Part shown: in pieces, positions 7,732 to 16,507 of the stretch
How positions within the stretch are numbered: the first letter of the stretch is position 1
Layout of the letters: every line of letters begins with the position of its first letter
Source of the DNA: Allobosea sp. LC85
GTDB lineage: Bacteria; Pseudomonadota; Alphaproteobacteria; Rhizobiales; Beijerinckiaceae
NCBI RefSeq assembly: GCF_000735605.1
Contig: NZ_JPKG01000017.1
Coordinates: 186,001-250,000, forward strand
Reading direction: 5' to 3'
DNA: 64,000 bases
Position numbers and translations under genes: made by a program
Notes under the pieces: generated by a model
Database searches by the model: none
Seen by the model: only the letters and a program-made list of their open reading frames with translations
What the model was told of the DNA's origin: nothing

Positions 7732-7768
7732 ACGTCATCCCGGCCGAAGCGAAGGACCGGGATGACGT
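7732..7768. repeat. 12-bp perfect palindrome between msrP and leuB
   Basis: ACGTCATCCCGG (7732-7743) and CCGGGATGACGT (7757-7768) are exact reverse complements around a 13-nt loop. No T run follows on either strand. It resembles REP-type palindromes of the 'CATCCCGG/CCGGGATG' kind and also lies 3' of leuB, so it could act on that transcript's end. Confidence 0.6.
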
Positions 7769-7790
7769 CGGAGTGTCGGGGGTGGACGCG

Positions 7791-8900
7791 TCAGCCGCGC
7801 GCTTCCAGCGCCTTGACGATCGCATCGCCCATCTCGGCGGTCGAGACGGCATTGGCACCCGGCGCGGCGATGTCCTTGGTGCGGGTCCCGGCGCCAAGCA
7901 CATCGGCGATCGCGCCTTCGAGCCGGTCAGCCGCCTCGATCGCACCGAAGGAATAACGCAGCGCCATTGCAAAGGAGCCGATCATCGCGATCGGGTTCGC
8001 CAGGCCCTTGCCGGCGATGTCGGGAGCGGAGCCGTGCACGGGCTCGTAAAGCGCCTTGCGCTTGCCGGTGGCCGGGTCTTCAGCACCGAGCGAGGCAGAG
8101 GGCAGCATGCCGAGCGAGCCGGTCAGCATCGCCGCGACGTCGGAGAGAATATCGCCGAACAGGTTGTCGCAAACGATGACATCGTACTGCTTCGGCCAGC
8201 GCACGAGTTGCATGGCGCAATTGTCGGCGAGAACATGCTCGAGCTCGACATCCCCGTAGTCCTTGGCGTGCAGCGCCGTGACCGTCTGCTTCCAGAGCAC
8301 GCCGGTCTTCATGACATTGTGCTTCTCAGCCGAAGAGACCTTGTTGCGGCGGGTGCGCGCCAGCTCGAAGGCGACGCGCGCGATGCGTTCGATCTCGGGC
8401 GTGGTGTAGAGCTGGGTGTCGACGCCGCGCTTGGAGCCGTCCTCCAACGTGACGATCTCCTTCGGCTCGCCGAAATAGACGCCGCCGGTGAGTTCCCGCA
8501 CGATCAGGATGTCGAGCCCTTCGACGACCTCGGGCTTGAGCGAGGAGGCGGACGCCAGCGCCGGATAGCAGATCGCAGGACGCAGATTCGCAAACAGGCC
8601 AAGGTCCTTGCGCAACCGCAGCAGGCCGGCTTCGGGGCGATGCTGATAGGCCACATCCGCCCATTTCGGGCCGCCGACAGCGCCGAACAGCACCGCATCG
8701 GCGTCCTGGGCGAGCTTCATGTCGCCTTCCGAGATCGCGGCCTTGTGCGCGTCATAGGCGGCGCCGCCGACAAGCCCGCGCTCGATGGCAAAGGAGGCGA
8801 GACCCTGCTGCTCGAACCAGCCAACGATCTTCTCGACCTGGCCGGTCACTTCGGGGCCAATGCCGTCGCCCGGCAGGAGGAGGAGCTTGTGGGTCGCCAT
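7791..8900 (-). CDS. leuB: 3-Isopropylmalate dehydrogenase LeuB
   Basis: 369 residues, the usual length. It oxidises and decarboxylates 3-isopropylmalate with NAD+, the third step of leucine synthesis, in the cytoplasm. The start [18 protein letters not shown] is typical; the substrate-binding region includes [15 protein letters not shown], and the metal/substrate motif [20 protein letters not shown] lies near residue 245. GAGGCGA precedes the ATG. leuC and leuD are 40 kb away on the other strand, so the leu genes are not an operon here. Confidence 0.97.
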   Translation of the reverse strand: MATHKLLLLPGDGIGPEVTGQVEKIVGWFEQQGLASFAIERGLVGGAAYDAHKAAISEGDMKLAQDADAVLFGAVGGPKWADVAYQHRPEAGLLRLRKDLGLFANLRPAICYPALASASSLKPEVVEGLDILIVRELTGGVYFGEPKEIVTLEDGSKRGVDTQLYTTPEIERIARVAFELARTRRNKVSSAEKHNVMKTGVLWKQTVTALHAKDYGDVELEHVLADNCAMQLVRWPKQYDVIVCDNLFGDILSDVAAMLTGSLGMLPSASLGAEDPATGKRKALYEPVHGSAPDIAGKGLANPIAMIGSFAMALRYSFGAIEAADRLEGAIADVLGAGTRTKDIAAPGANAVSTAEMGDAIVKALEARG

Positions 8901-9053
8901 GATCGCCTCACGCGTTTATCGGATGTCGCTGGGCCGGAACGGCCTTGCCGGGCTGATTAGGCGGGGAACGGGAGTGACGCAAGCGCAGCCGCCGGGCAGC
9001 GCGCCTGCGCGACAAGCAGAAGCTGGTGCGATCGGCGCCGACACCAAACCGTA

Positions 9054-9155
9054 TCATTCCGGCCGGAGCGACGTGGAGAACCGGAATCCGTCGCAGAGCG
9101 GGAGCCTGACGATGGTTTCCAGATCGGCACCGCTAATGAGGCCTGTCCGGAATGA
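9054..9155. repeat. REP/MITE-like element, copy A
   Basis: TCATTCCGG (9054-9062) and CCGGAATGA (9147-9155) are inverted termini about 100 bases apart, with GATGGTTTCC inside. The same termini, spacing and internal motif recur at 17658-17756. It occupies most of the 290-base gap between leuB and the peptide-binding protein gene, in which I see no gene. Confidence 0.55.
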
Positions 9156-9189
9156 CCACACGTCCGGACAAGCAATGGCTGCGCCGCCC

Positions 9190-10779
9190 TCAGGCCTTCT
9201 TCTCCATATTCCAGAAGAACTGGACCGGCGAGAGCACCATGCCGGTCAGGCTCTTGCGATAGGCCATTGGCTGCTGCACGAGCCCGGCCGGCGCATAGGG
9301 CACCGTCTCGAAGGCGCGTTTCTCGATCGATGCGGCCAGTTCCTTCTGCTTGGCCGCATCCGGAGTTGCGATCCACTGATCGCGCAGGCCTTCCAGCGTG
9401 GGATCCTCCGGCCAGCCGAACCAGGCGGCAGAGCCATTGCTGCGCAGCAGCGGATGCAACGCGGGATTGAGCACGTCGGCGCCGGACCAGAGCGTATGGA
9501 ACACCGACCAGCCGCCCTGGTCCGGCAACCCGCGGTTCGAACGTCGGCCGATGAAGCTTGCCCAATCGGTCGCGACCAGATCGACATTCATGCCGAGTTT
9601 CTTCAGCAGTTCCTGCGTCACCAGGCACTGGTTATAGGCGATCGGCTGGTCAGCGGGCGCCAGCAGCAGCACCTTCTCGTTCTTGTAGCCGGCCTCCTGC
9701 AGCATGGCCTTGGCCCGCTCCAGATTGTTGCCGAGGGCCGCCTGCCCGCCCGCCCCGGTCGACATCGGCGAGCCCGGCGTGAAGAAGGTCTTGCACTCCT
9801 TATAGTAGTCCTTGCTGCCGACGACCGCCTCCATGTAGTCGGTCTGGTCGATTGCCATCATCACCGCCCGGCGGATGCCGGGATTGTTGAAGGGCGGCTG
9901 CAGATGGTTGAAGCGCATCAGCAGGATCAGCCCGAGCGGCACGTTCTCGATCGCGATCTCGGGATTGCTCTTGAGCAGGGGCAGGAGATCGACCGGCGGC
10001 TGTTCGTACCAATCGACCTCGCCCTGCATCAGCGCGCCGACTGCGGCCGAAACCTCCGTCAGCGGCAACCATTCGATGCGGTCGATCTTGGCGACCTTGC
10101 CGCCTGCGGCCCAGGATGGCGCCTCCTCTCGCGGCTTGTATTTGGCGAAGCGCTCATAGATCGCGTTCTGGCCCGGCACCCACTGCTTGTCCATGAAGCG
10201 CCAGGGGCCGGAACCGATCGCCTCCGTGATGTTCTTCGTCGGCTCCATCAGCGCCACGCGCTCGGGCATGATGAAGGGCACGTTCGAGGAGAGCTTGCCG
10301 AGCGCGTCCGGCAGCATCGGGAAGGGCTTCTTCAGGCGGATGGCGAAGGTTCGCTGATCGACGACGTCGTAGCCCTCGACGAATGTCGCGAAAGTCTGTC
10401 CGAAGGCATCGCGCGCGGACCAGCGCTTGATCGAGGCAATGCAGTCCTGCGCCCTGACCGGCTGTTCGTCATGGAACATCAATCCGTCGCGCAGATGGAA
10501 GGTCCAGCGCAGCCCGTCCGGCGCGGCCTCCCAGCTCTGGACCATCTGCGGCTGGATCCGGAACTGCGCGTCCGTCGCAAACAGGGTATCATATATCAGA
10601 TAGCCATGATTGCGGATGACATAGCTCGTGGCGACGATCGGATCGAGCGAGGGCAACGGTGTCGACGGAATGAAGCGGAGCGTATTGGCGCGCGACTGCG
10701 CACGTGACGGAAATCCAATGAGACTGGAAACAGTTAGAGCGGAACTCCCGGCCAGCATCTGACGACGATTGAGTCGCAT
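9190..10779 (-). CDS. ABC transporter substrate-binding protein, family 5 (peptide/nickel type)
   Basis: 529 residues with a Tat-like leader (NRRQMLAGSSALTVSSLIGF, cut near SRAQS). The mature protein follows the DppA/OppA pattern: LDPIVATSYVIRNHGYLIYD near the start, LRWTFHLRDGLMFHDEQPV near residue 100, and MNVDLVATDWASFIGRRSNRG in the second lobe. It binds oligopeptides or a similar solute in the periplasm. No permease or ATPase gene is adjacent, so it must use components encoded elsewhere. The AAGGGGA site before the start is the sort of purine-rich sequence an AbcR-type RNA could target, but this is only a possibility. Confidence 0.92.
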   Translation of the reverse strand: MRLNRRQMLAGSSALTVSSLIGFPSRAQSRANTLRFIPSTPLPSLDPIVATSYVIRNHGYLIYDTLFATDAQFRIQPQMVQSWEAAPDGLRWTFHLRDGLMFHDEQPVRAQDCIASIKRWSARDAFGQTFATFVEGYDVVDQRTFAIRLKKPFPMLPDALGKLSSNVPFIMPERVALMEPTKNITEAIGSGPWRFMDKQWVPGQNAIYERFAKYKPREEAPSWAAGGKVAKIDRIEWLPLTEVSAAVGALMQGEVDWYEQPPVDLLPLLKSNPEIAIENVPLGLILLMRFNHLQPPFNNPGIRRAVMMAIDQTDYMEAVVGSKDYYKECKTFFTPGSPMSTGAGGQAALGNNLERAKAMLQEAGYKNEKVLLLAPADQPIAYNQCLVTQELLKKLGMNVDLVATDWASFIGRRSNRGLPDQGGWSVFHTLWSGADVLNPALHPLLRSNGSAAWFGWPEDPTLEGLRDQWIATPDAAKQKELAASIEKRAFETVPYAPAGLVQQPMAYRKSLTGMVLSPVQFFWNMEKKA

Positions 10780-10940
10780 TCGACATCCCCTTGCTCTTGA
10801 GCTTTTGCGCTAAGCGCGCCTGCCTTCTGTCAAGCAAGAGATATACCAGCATGATCATGCGGCCAGATGCAATGCCCATTGCGACGGATAGGCGGCGCCA
10901 ACTGGACTCGCCGCCGCCCGCTCGCTATTCCCTTGACCGT

Positions 10941-11035
10941 CTCAACGGGGTGCCCGATGGTCTCAGGCTGAGAGGGGAGCGCAGGGCTTCCAACCCGTCG
11001 AACCTGATCCGGATCGTGCCGGCGGAGGGATTGAG
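10941..11035 (+). promoter_or_regulatory. TPP riboswitch (thi box)
   Basis: The aptamer is recognisable from its conserved parts in order: ACGGGGTGCC (10945-10954), GGCTGAGAGG (10967-10976), ACCCGTCGAACCTGATCCGG (10993-11012) and CCGGCGGAGGGA (11019-11030). CTCAA (10941-10945) and TTGAG (11031-11035) can close the basal P1 helix. It lies 80 bases before thiB. A 7-bp hairpin (11041-11061) and a CTCCCCTCTC segment (11063-11072) follow as a likely expression platform; that segment is exactly complementary to 10970-10979 inside the aptamer. Binding of thiamine pyrophosphate is expected to shut off the transport operon. Confidence 0.93.
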
Positions 11036-11114
11036 CACTGGCGTCTCGCAACCGGAGACGCTCTCCCCTCTCGACCGTCAAGGCCCGCCATCGAATGCAT
11101 GCGGGGGTGACGCC

Positions 11115-12134
11115 ATGACCTTTCTGAACAGCCGGATGACCCGGATCGCCACGGCGCTCGCAGCGCTGCTGCTTGCGACGCCGTCCATGGCTCAAGAGAA
11201 GCCGGCGCTGACCGTCTACACCTATTCCTCTTTCACCGGGAAATACGGCCCTGGCGCCAAGGTGAAGGCGGCCTTCGAGGCGGAATGCAGCTGCACATTG
11301 AACTGGGTGGCAAGTGACGATGCCGGCTCCCTCGTCGCGCGGCTGAAGCTGGAGGGCGAGGCGACGAAGGCCGATGCCGTGCTCGGCCTGGACATGAACC
11401 TTGCGGCTGAAGCCAAGGCGACGGGCCTGTTCCGGCCGCACGGCCAGGAGAGTGCAGCGCTCACTTTGCCGATCGCCTGGACCGACGATACCTTCCTGCC
11501 CTTCGACTGGGGGCACCTCGCCTTCGTCTATGATTCAACCAGACTTGCCACGCCGCCCAGCAGCCTGAAGCAGCTCGTCGACGATCCGAATGGACCGAAG
11601 CTGGTGCTGCAGGATCCGCGCACCAGCGCGCCCGGCCTTGGTTTCCTGCTCTGGATGCGCGCCGTCTATGGCGACGGGGCTGACGCCGCCTGGACCAGGC
11701 TCAAGCCGCGCATCGTCACCTTCACCAAGGGCTGGTCGGAGGCCTACGGGCTCTTTCTCAAGGGCGAGGCCGACATGGTGCTCTCCTACGCGACATCGCC
11801 GGCCTATCACATCGGCGCGGAGAAGAAGACGCAGTACAAGGCCGCGCCCTTCAGCGAAGGTCACTATCTCCATGTCGAACTCGCCGGCATGACGCGCACG
11901 ACCCGACAGCCCGAGCTGGCCAAACGCTTCCTCGCCTTCATGCTTTCAGGCGCGTTCCAATCGCTGATCCCGGAAGGCAACTGGATGATGCCGGCAAGGC
12001 AGCCTGCAGGCGGCCTGCCGGCCTCGTTCGCCGATGTCATCAAGCCGGAAAGGACCCTGCTGTTCACGCCGGACGAGGTGCGCACGCAGCGACGAACCTT
12101 CATCGACGCCTGGCTCGCCGCAGCGAGCCGGTGA
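11115..12134 (+). CDS. thiB: Thiamine ABC transporter substrate-binding protein
   Basis: 339 residues from ATG 11115, chosen because GGGGGTGA lies four bases upstream and a Sec signal (RIATALAALLLATPSMAQ) follows; the frame is open further upstream, but through the riboswitch. The protein catches thiamine or its phosphates in the periplasm. It has the ThiB-type opening ALTVYTYSSFTGKYGPGAKV and later SYATSPAYH and LTLPIAWTDDTFLPFDWGHL. thiP and thiQ follow directly. The riboswitch upstream confirms the substrate class. Confidence 0.95.
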   Translation: MTFLNSRMTRIATALAALLLATPSMAQEKPALTVYTYSSFTGKYGPGAKVKAAFEAECSCTLNWVASDDAGSLVARLKLEGEATKADAVLGLDMNLAAEAKATGLFRPHGQESAALTLPIAWTDDTFLPFDWGHLAFVYDSTRLATPPSSLKQLVDDPNGPKLVLQDPRTSAPGLGFLLWMRAVYGDGADAAWTRLKPRIVTFTKGWSEAYGLFLKGEADMVLSYATSPAYHIGAEKKTQYKAAPFSEGHYLHVELAGMTRTTRQPELAKRFLAFMLSGAFQSLIPEGNWMMPARQPAGGLPASFADVIKPERTLLFTPDEVRTQRRTFIDAWLAAASR

Positions 12135-12138
12135 GGCC

Positions 12139-13680
12139 TTGTTCCGCCCGGCCACGCTCACAGCGCTTGCAATCCTCGCGCTCGCCGGCGCCTCGCTCAC
12201 CGGGCTGGCGCGTGCCGGCGGCGACGTTGCGGCCCTGTCGTCGCTCGGCCCCTATCTCGCGCGCCTCGTCGCAGGAGCGACCGTGCAGGCGGGCCTGTCG
12301 ATGCTGCTCTCGCTCCTGCTCGGCGCGGCTCTCGCGCTTGCCTTGCTGCGCCGCCGCTTTCCCGGGCGCGACCTCCTGCTCGCGGTGCTGACCGCCGCAG
12401 CCGTCGCACCGACGATCGTGATCGTCTTCGGCGTCATCGCCATCTATGGCCGTTCCGGTCTGCTCGGCAGCCTGGCGCGTGCCGTCGGCGCCGAACCGCC
12501 GGCGATCTACGGGCTCCAGGGTATCCTGATCGCGCATGTGCTGATGAATACGCCGTTGGTGACACGCACTCTGCTTCAGGCCTTCGGGCGCGAACCCGGC
12601 GAGCGGAGGCGCCTGGCCTCGGCGCTCGGCTTCTCCGCCGCCGACTGTTTCCGGCATCTCGACTGGCCGGTGATCCGGCGCGAAGCCCCGGCGCTTGCCA
12701 CCTTCGTCTTCCTGCTCTGCTTCACGAGCTTCGCCGTCGTGCTCTCGCTTGGTGGCGGGCCCGCCAATGCGACACTGGAAGTTGCAATCTACGAAGCGGT
12801 CCGCTTCGAGGCCGATTTCGCCCGCGCTGCCGCTCTCGCCGGCCTCCAGCTTGTGCTTTGCCTCGGGCTTGCGACCGCGCTCGCCACACTCGCACCGGCA
12901 GCTCGCGACGAGGCAAGCGCCGAGCGTCATGCACCACGACCCGACATCCTCGCCCCTCGGCTGCTGCGGTTCGACCGTCTTGTTCTCATTCTGGCGGCAG
13001 CCTGGATCGCACCGCCTCTCCTCAGCATCGCAAGCGGTGTCGCAGCCTTGACGATGCTCGCGACAGCTGAATTCGCATGGGCTGCCGCGACAAGTGTCGC
13101 GATCGCGCTTGGCGCAGGCCTCCTCGCCTGCCTGTTTGCCGTGCTGCTCGCCAGTGCCGAACGCGGACGCTGGAAACGCGCGGGACTGCCCGATCTCGCC
13201 GCCTTCACCATGCTTGGCCTGCCGCCCTTCGCCTTCGTGGCAGGGCTCTACGTCCTGGTGCGCAGCCTCGCCGATCCCCCAACACTCGGGCTGTTGCTCG
13301 TCCCGCTCGTCAACGCCCTGATGGCTCTGCCCTATGCCTATCGGCTGCTGGCCCCGCCACTCGCGATCGGCGCCGAACGTCACGGAAGGCTGGCCGAGAG
13401 TCTCGGCATTGCCGGCTGGACCCGGCTGCGCCTCGTCGAATGGCCAGCCCTGCGTGCACCGCTGGCGGCCGCCTTTGCCTTTGCCACGGCGCTTTCGCTC
13501 GGCGATTTCGGCGTCATTGCTCTGTTCGGCGGCGGCGAGCTCACCACCTTGCCCTATCTGCTGGCGAACCGCCTCGGCGCCTACCGCATGAATGAAGCGG
13601 GAGCGCTCGCGCTCGTGCTGGTGCTTTCGGCCGGTGGCCTCGCCTATGTGACCGAGCGCTGGAGTGCGCGTCTTGCTTGA
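12139..13680 (+). CDS. thiP: Thiamine/thiamine pyrophosphate ABC transporter permease
   Basis: 513 residues from TTG 12139, four bases after the thiB stop; this start lets the first membrane segment (LTALAILALAGASLTGLA) begin properly. An upstream start would run inside thiB. It is the two-module permease typical of ThiP, with many hydrophobic helices and two EAA-type loops (ASALGFSAADCFRHLDWPVI near residue 180 and AESLGIAGWTRLRLVEWPAL near residue 430), the docking sites for the ATPase. It ends 17 bases inside thiQ. Confidence 0.93.
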   Translation: MFRPATLTALAILALAGASLTGLARAGGDVAALSSLGPYLARLVAGATVQAGLSMLLSLLLGAALALALLRRRFPGRDLLLAVLTAAAVAPTIVIVFGVIAIYGRSGLLGSLARAVGAEPPAIYGLQGILIAHVLMNTPLVTRTLLQAFGREPGERRRLASALGFSAADCFRHLDWPVIRREAPALATFVFLLCFTSFAVVLSLGGGPANATLEVAIYEAVRFEADFARAAALAGLQLVLCLGLATALATLAPAARDEASAERHAPRPDILAPRLLRFDRLVLILAAAWIAPPLLSIASGVAALTMLATAEFAWAAATSVAIALGAGLLACLFAVLLASAERGRWKRAGLPDLAAFTMLGLPPFAFVAGLYVLVRSLADPPTLGLLLVPLVNALMALPYAYRLLAPPLAIGAERHGRLAESLGIAGWTRLRLVEWPALRAPLAAAFAFATALSLGDFGVIALFGGGELTTLPYLLANRLGAYRMNEAGALALVLVLSAGGLAYVTERWSARLA

Positions 13681-14371
13681 GTTGGCGGGCCTGTCCCTCG
13701 CCTATCCCGGCTTCCCAGCCCACTACGACCTCGTCATTCCAGCGGGCGCGCTCTGCGCCGTCATCGGCCCGTCAGGTGGCGGCAAGACCACCCTGCTCCA
13801 CGCCATTGCCGGCTTCGAACAGCCGACGGCCGGAACCCTTCGCTTCGCCGGCGCAGATCTGCTGCCGCTCGCACCAGCCAGACGACCAGTCTCGATCCTG
13901 TTCCAGGATCACAATCTCTTCCCGCATCTGACGGCAGCCGAAAACGTCGCGCTTGGACTGAAACCGTCACTGCGACTCGACGCCTCCGAGCGCGAGCGCG
14001 TGGCAACTGCGCTGGCCGAGGTCGATCTCGCGGGCCTTGCTGCCCGCCGACCGGCAGAACTCTCGGGAGGTCAGCGTCAGCGCGTCGCCCTCGCCCGCGC
14101 CCTCCTGCGAGGCAAGCCGCTGATGCTGCTCGACGAACCGTTCGGCGCACTCGATCCCGGCCTGCGCCGCGAGATGATAGCGCGTATCGATGCCCTGCGT
14201 CGCGAACACGGCCTCACCGTGCTGATGACACTGCACACGCCAGAGGAGGCGGCCAACCATGCCGACCTCTTTGCCTTCGTGGCCAATGGCCGCGTCGAAG
14301 CGTCCGGCCCCTGGCCCCGCCTGACGGCGCCGAACGGATCGGCCCCTGTCAGGCGCTTCCTGGGCATCTGA
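13664..14371 (+). CDS. thiQ: Thiamine ABC transporter ATP-binding protein
   Basis: 235 residues from GTG 13664, overlapping thiP by 17 bases. All ATPase motifs are present: Walker A GPSGGGKTT, Q-loop region LFQDHNLFPHLT, signature LSGGQRQRVALARAL, Walker B PLMLLDEPFGALDP and the switch His in LMTLHTPEEA. It drives thiamine import with ThiB and ThiP, completing the riboswitch-controlled operon. A two-hairpin repeat starts 16 bases after its stop. Confidence 0.95.
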   Translation: MRVLLELAGLSLAYPGFPAHYDLVIPAGALCAVIGPSGGGKTTLLHAIAGFEQPTAGTLRFAGADLLPLAPARRPVSILFQDHNLFPHLTAAENVALGLKPSLRLDASERERVATALAEVDLAGLAARRPAELSGGQRQRVALARALLRGKPLMLLDEPFGALDPGLRREMIARIDALRREHGLTVLMTLHTPEEAANHADLFAFVANGRVEASGPWPRLTAPNGSAPVRRFLGI

Positions 14372-14386
14372 AGCCTGCCGTTCCGG

Positions 14387-14483
14387 CTAAAGCATCGGCC
14401 CGAAAAGTGGATTGCGGTTTTCGGGAAGGCCGATGCAAACATAAAAAGGCTGGATCATCGGGCCGGGTACGATATCCGGGCCG
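14387..14483. repeat. Two-hairpin palindromic element, copy 1
   Basis: It begins CTAAAGCATCGGCCCGAAAA, forms a first hairpin with TTTTCGGG and GGCCGATGC, and continues into a second, GC-richer arm pair (GATCATCGG... CCGGGCCG). Copies recur at 45317-45420 and 56660-56765. It lies between converging thiQ and ridA; its second half is also the 3' end of ridA. Confidence 0.85.
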
Positions 14484-14865
14484 TAATCTCGATCTCGATC
14501 TTCATCTCGGGCTTGAGCAGACCGGCCACGACATACATGCCCGCCGCCGGGCGGATCTGCCCGAAGACTTCGCCGCACACCGCAAGAACCGGCTCGCAAT
14601 AGCTGCGATCCGTGACGAAGTACTGGGCGCGCACCACGTTGGCGAGCGCAGAGCCCGCTTCGATGAGGACCGCGTCCAGCGTCCGGAAGATATTGCGCGC
14701 CTGCTCCGCCGCATCCTCGGGTATCGTCATGGTGACATAGTCATAACCCGTCGTGCCCGAGACGAAGACGAGATCGCCATCGACCACCGCCCGCGAATAG
14801 CCGAAGGCGAGCTCGAACGGCGAACCGGTGGATATCAGGCGTCGCTTCTGATCCAGCGCAGTCAT
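14455..14865 (-). CDS. RidA/YjgF family protein
   Basis: 136 residues. Members deaminate reactive enamine/imine intermediates made by PLP enzymes; others have different roles. Family features: LVFVSGTTGYDYVTMTIPED near residue 33, EQARNIFRTLDAVLIEAG, and VVRAQYFVTDR. The expected arginine motif (PxRxxV) near the end is replaced by IRPAAGMYVVAGLLKPEMKI, so it is not the classical IlvA-linked RidA. The ATG overlaps the transglycosylase stop (ATGA), so translation is coupled. The last residues (ISYPAR) are encoded by a palindromic repeat that also provides the stop. Confidence 0.88.
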   Translation of the reverse strand: MTALDQKRRLISTGSPFELAFGYSRAVVDGDLVFVSGTTGYDYVTMTIPEDAAEQARNIFRTLDAVLIEAGSALANVVRAQYFVTDRSYCEPVLAVCGEVFGQIRPAAGMYVVAGLLKPEMKIEIEITARISYPAR

Positions 14866-16040
14866 ACCCGTCCACCCTTGAGCGCGCGCAGCACCTTGGC
14901 ACCCGGCCGCCCGGTCTGTGGCATGCCGATCTGTGATTCGATCTCCTTGATCGCGGTCCTGGTCAGCGAACCGACGGCTCCGTCGGGCTCGCCGACATTG
15001 TAGCCACGTGCGATCAGCAGGCGCTGCAATTCGCGGCGCTGCTCGCGCGACAGCGGCGGGTCATCGGTCGGCCAGTCGGCCTGGACGCCCGGCCGGCCGC
15101 GAATACGGTCCGAGAGCAGCGAGATGGCGAGCGCGTAGGAATCCGCGCCGTTATAGCTGTAGGCCGCGTCATAGTTCTTGAAGACGAGGAAGGCCGGGCC
15201 ATCGCGGCCGGCTGGCATCAGCAGTCCGGCATTGCCCGAGCCGGACAGTGCCGAGCCGTCATATTTGACGATCCCGCGCCCAGCCCAGGATGAGACCGGT
15301 TGCTTCGGATTGCGCCCGGTCGAACCGGAATAGCCGTTCGGGACGCGGACCTCGTAGCCCCAGGGCGCGCCGGTCACCCAGCCGGCCTTGGCCATGAAAT
15401 TAGCGGTCGAATGCAGTGCGTCGGGAACCGAGTCGACCAGATCGCGCCGTCCATCGCCATCGCCGTCGACGGCGAGACGCATATAGGTCGAGGGGATGAA
15501 CTGGGTGTGGCCGAAGGCGCCCGCCCAGGAGCCCATCAGGCGGTCGGCCCGGACATCGCCGCGCTGGATGATCTGAAGCGTGGCGATCAGCTCGCCCTTG
15601 AAAAAGGCATTGCGGCGCGGCGCGAGACAGGCGCCGGTCGAGAGCGCCTGGACGAGAGGCATCTTGCCGCGCGCCTTGCCGAAATCACTCTCGACGCCCC
15701 AGACCGCCACGATGGTATGGCGGTCGACGCCAAAGCGCTGTTCGGCCGCAGCGAGGGTCGAGGCGTGCTGGCGCAGCATGTTGCGCCCCTCCGCCACCTT
15801 CTCCTCATCGACCAGCGTGCCGAGATAATCCCAGATCGGTGTTTTGAACTCCGGCTGGTTGTTCATCGCCTCGATCACCTTCATGTCGGGCGTGACGCCT
15901 GCCATGGCCCGGTCGAAGGTGGCGCCGGACACGCCTTTCGCTGCAGCCTCCGAGCGCAGCCCCGCAAGGCAGGACTGGAAGTCCGCCTGGGCGCCGGACG
16001 CGAAGAGGATGAGCGGAAATGCCAGTTTGAGTGCGCGCAT
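14862..16040 (-). CDS. Lytic murein transglycosylase (MltB type) with peptidoglycan-binding domain
   Basis: 392 residues from ATG 16040; the frame opens further upstream, but this start gives a clean signal peptide (LKLAFPLILFASGAQA). It cleaves peptidoglycan glycan strands in the periplasm with formation of 1,6-anhydro ends. The catalytic Glu is in VAVWGVESDFGK, and AFGHTQFIPSTYMRLAVDGD is the conserved second motif. The C-terminal 60 residues (LSREQRRELQRLLIARGYN...) are a PG_binding_1 domain. It is coupled to ridA. Confidence 0.94.
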   Translation of the reverse strand: MRALKLAFPLILFASGAQADFQSCLAGLRSEAAAKGVSGATFDRAMAGVTPDMKVIEAMNNQPEFKTPIWDYLGTLVDEEKVAEGRNMLRQHASTLAAAEQRFGVDRHTIVAVWGVESDFGKARGKMPLVQALSTGACLAPRRNAFFKGELIATLQIIQRGDVRADRLMGSWAGAFGHTQFIPSTYMRLAVDGDGDGRRDLVDSVPDALHSTANFMAKAGWVTGAPWGYEVRVPNGYSGSTGRNPKQPVSSWAGRGIVKYDGSALSGSGNAGLLMPAGRDGPAFLVFKNYDAAYSYNGADSYALAISLLSDRIRGRPGVQADWPTDDPPLSREQRRELQRLLIARGYNVGEPDGAVGSLTRTAIKEIESQIGMPQTGRPGAKVLRALKGGRV

Positions 16041-16102
16041 GAACCCACCGAAATCCAAGGAATGACGCAAAACTAGGGCCGAATGGTTAAAGGAGATTAA
16101 CC

Positions 16103-16159
16103 ATGCGCGAACTGCGCGCAAAAGTCGCAAAAGACGGCTATGGCAAGGGCCTGATCTGA
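16103..16159 (+). CDS. Possible 18-residue leader peptide
   Basis: ATG 16103 lies seven bases after a good AGGAG (16091-16095) and opens an 18-codon frame (MRELRAKVAKDGYGKGLI) ending 18 bases before the SemiSWEET start. An inverted repeat, ATGGTTAA / TTAACCAT (16083-16104), overlaps the site. There is no other evidence of expression. Confidence 0.25.
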   Translation: MRELRAKVAKDGYGKGLI

Positions 16160-16177
16160 TTCGAGGCGCTCCCGCCG

Positions 16178-16436
16178 ATGTCTGTCGCCACAACCGAGTT
16201 CCTCGGCTTCACCGCAGCCACGCTGACGACCTTATGCTGGCTGCCCCAGGCCTGGCACACGATCCGGACTCGGGACACGCGCGCGATCTCGCTCTGGACG
16301 CAGGTATTCTTCGCGCTCGGCATCATTCTCTGGGGTCTACGGACTTCTGCTGATGTCCTGGCCGCTGATCGGCGCCAATGCCGTGACTCTGGTGCTGGTC
16401 CTCGTCATCCTGACCATGAAGCTGCGCTACGGCTGA
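16178..16436 (+). pseudogene. SemiSWEET family transporter, frameshifted
   Basis: SemiSWEETs are three-helix sugar carriers of about 86 residues that work as dimers. The first 53 codons match the family (TEFLGFTAATLTTLCWLPQA, with the PQ loop, then FFALGIILWG). After base 16336 the family sequence continues in the next frame as YGLLLMSWPLIGANAVTLVL and ends KLRYG at the TGA 16434-16436. Joining them needs one base removed or two added in TGGGGTCTACGG (16331-16342). As read, the first frame instead runs on into the downstream DMT gene. It is either a true pseudogene or a sequence error at the G run. Confidence 0.75.
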
Positions 16437-16507
16437 GCCGGCCCTATCGGGAACCCTGCGCGCTGATTAGGCTTTCTGTAGATACAGCCCCCCGGACCGC
16501 CCCCTTC

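Noticed and set aside
8785..10707. 640-codon frame on the plus strand
   Set aside because: It is antisense to the peptide-binding protein gene in a high-GC third-position shadow frame, rich in Arg, Gly and His, with no family sequence.
10791..11114. Upstream extension of thiB
   Set aside because: The frame is open, but it passes through the TPP riboswitch; the signal peptide and ribosome-binding site support ATG 11115.
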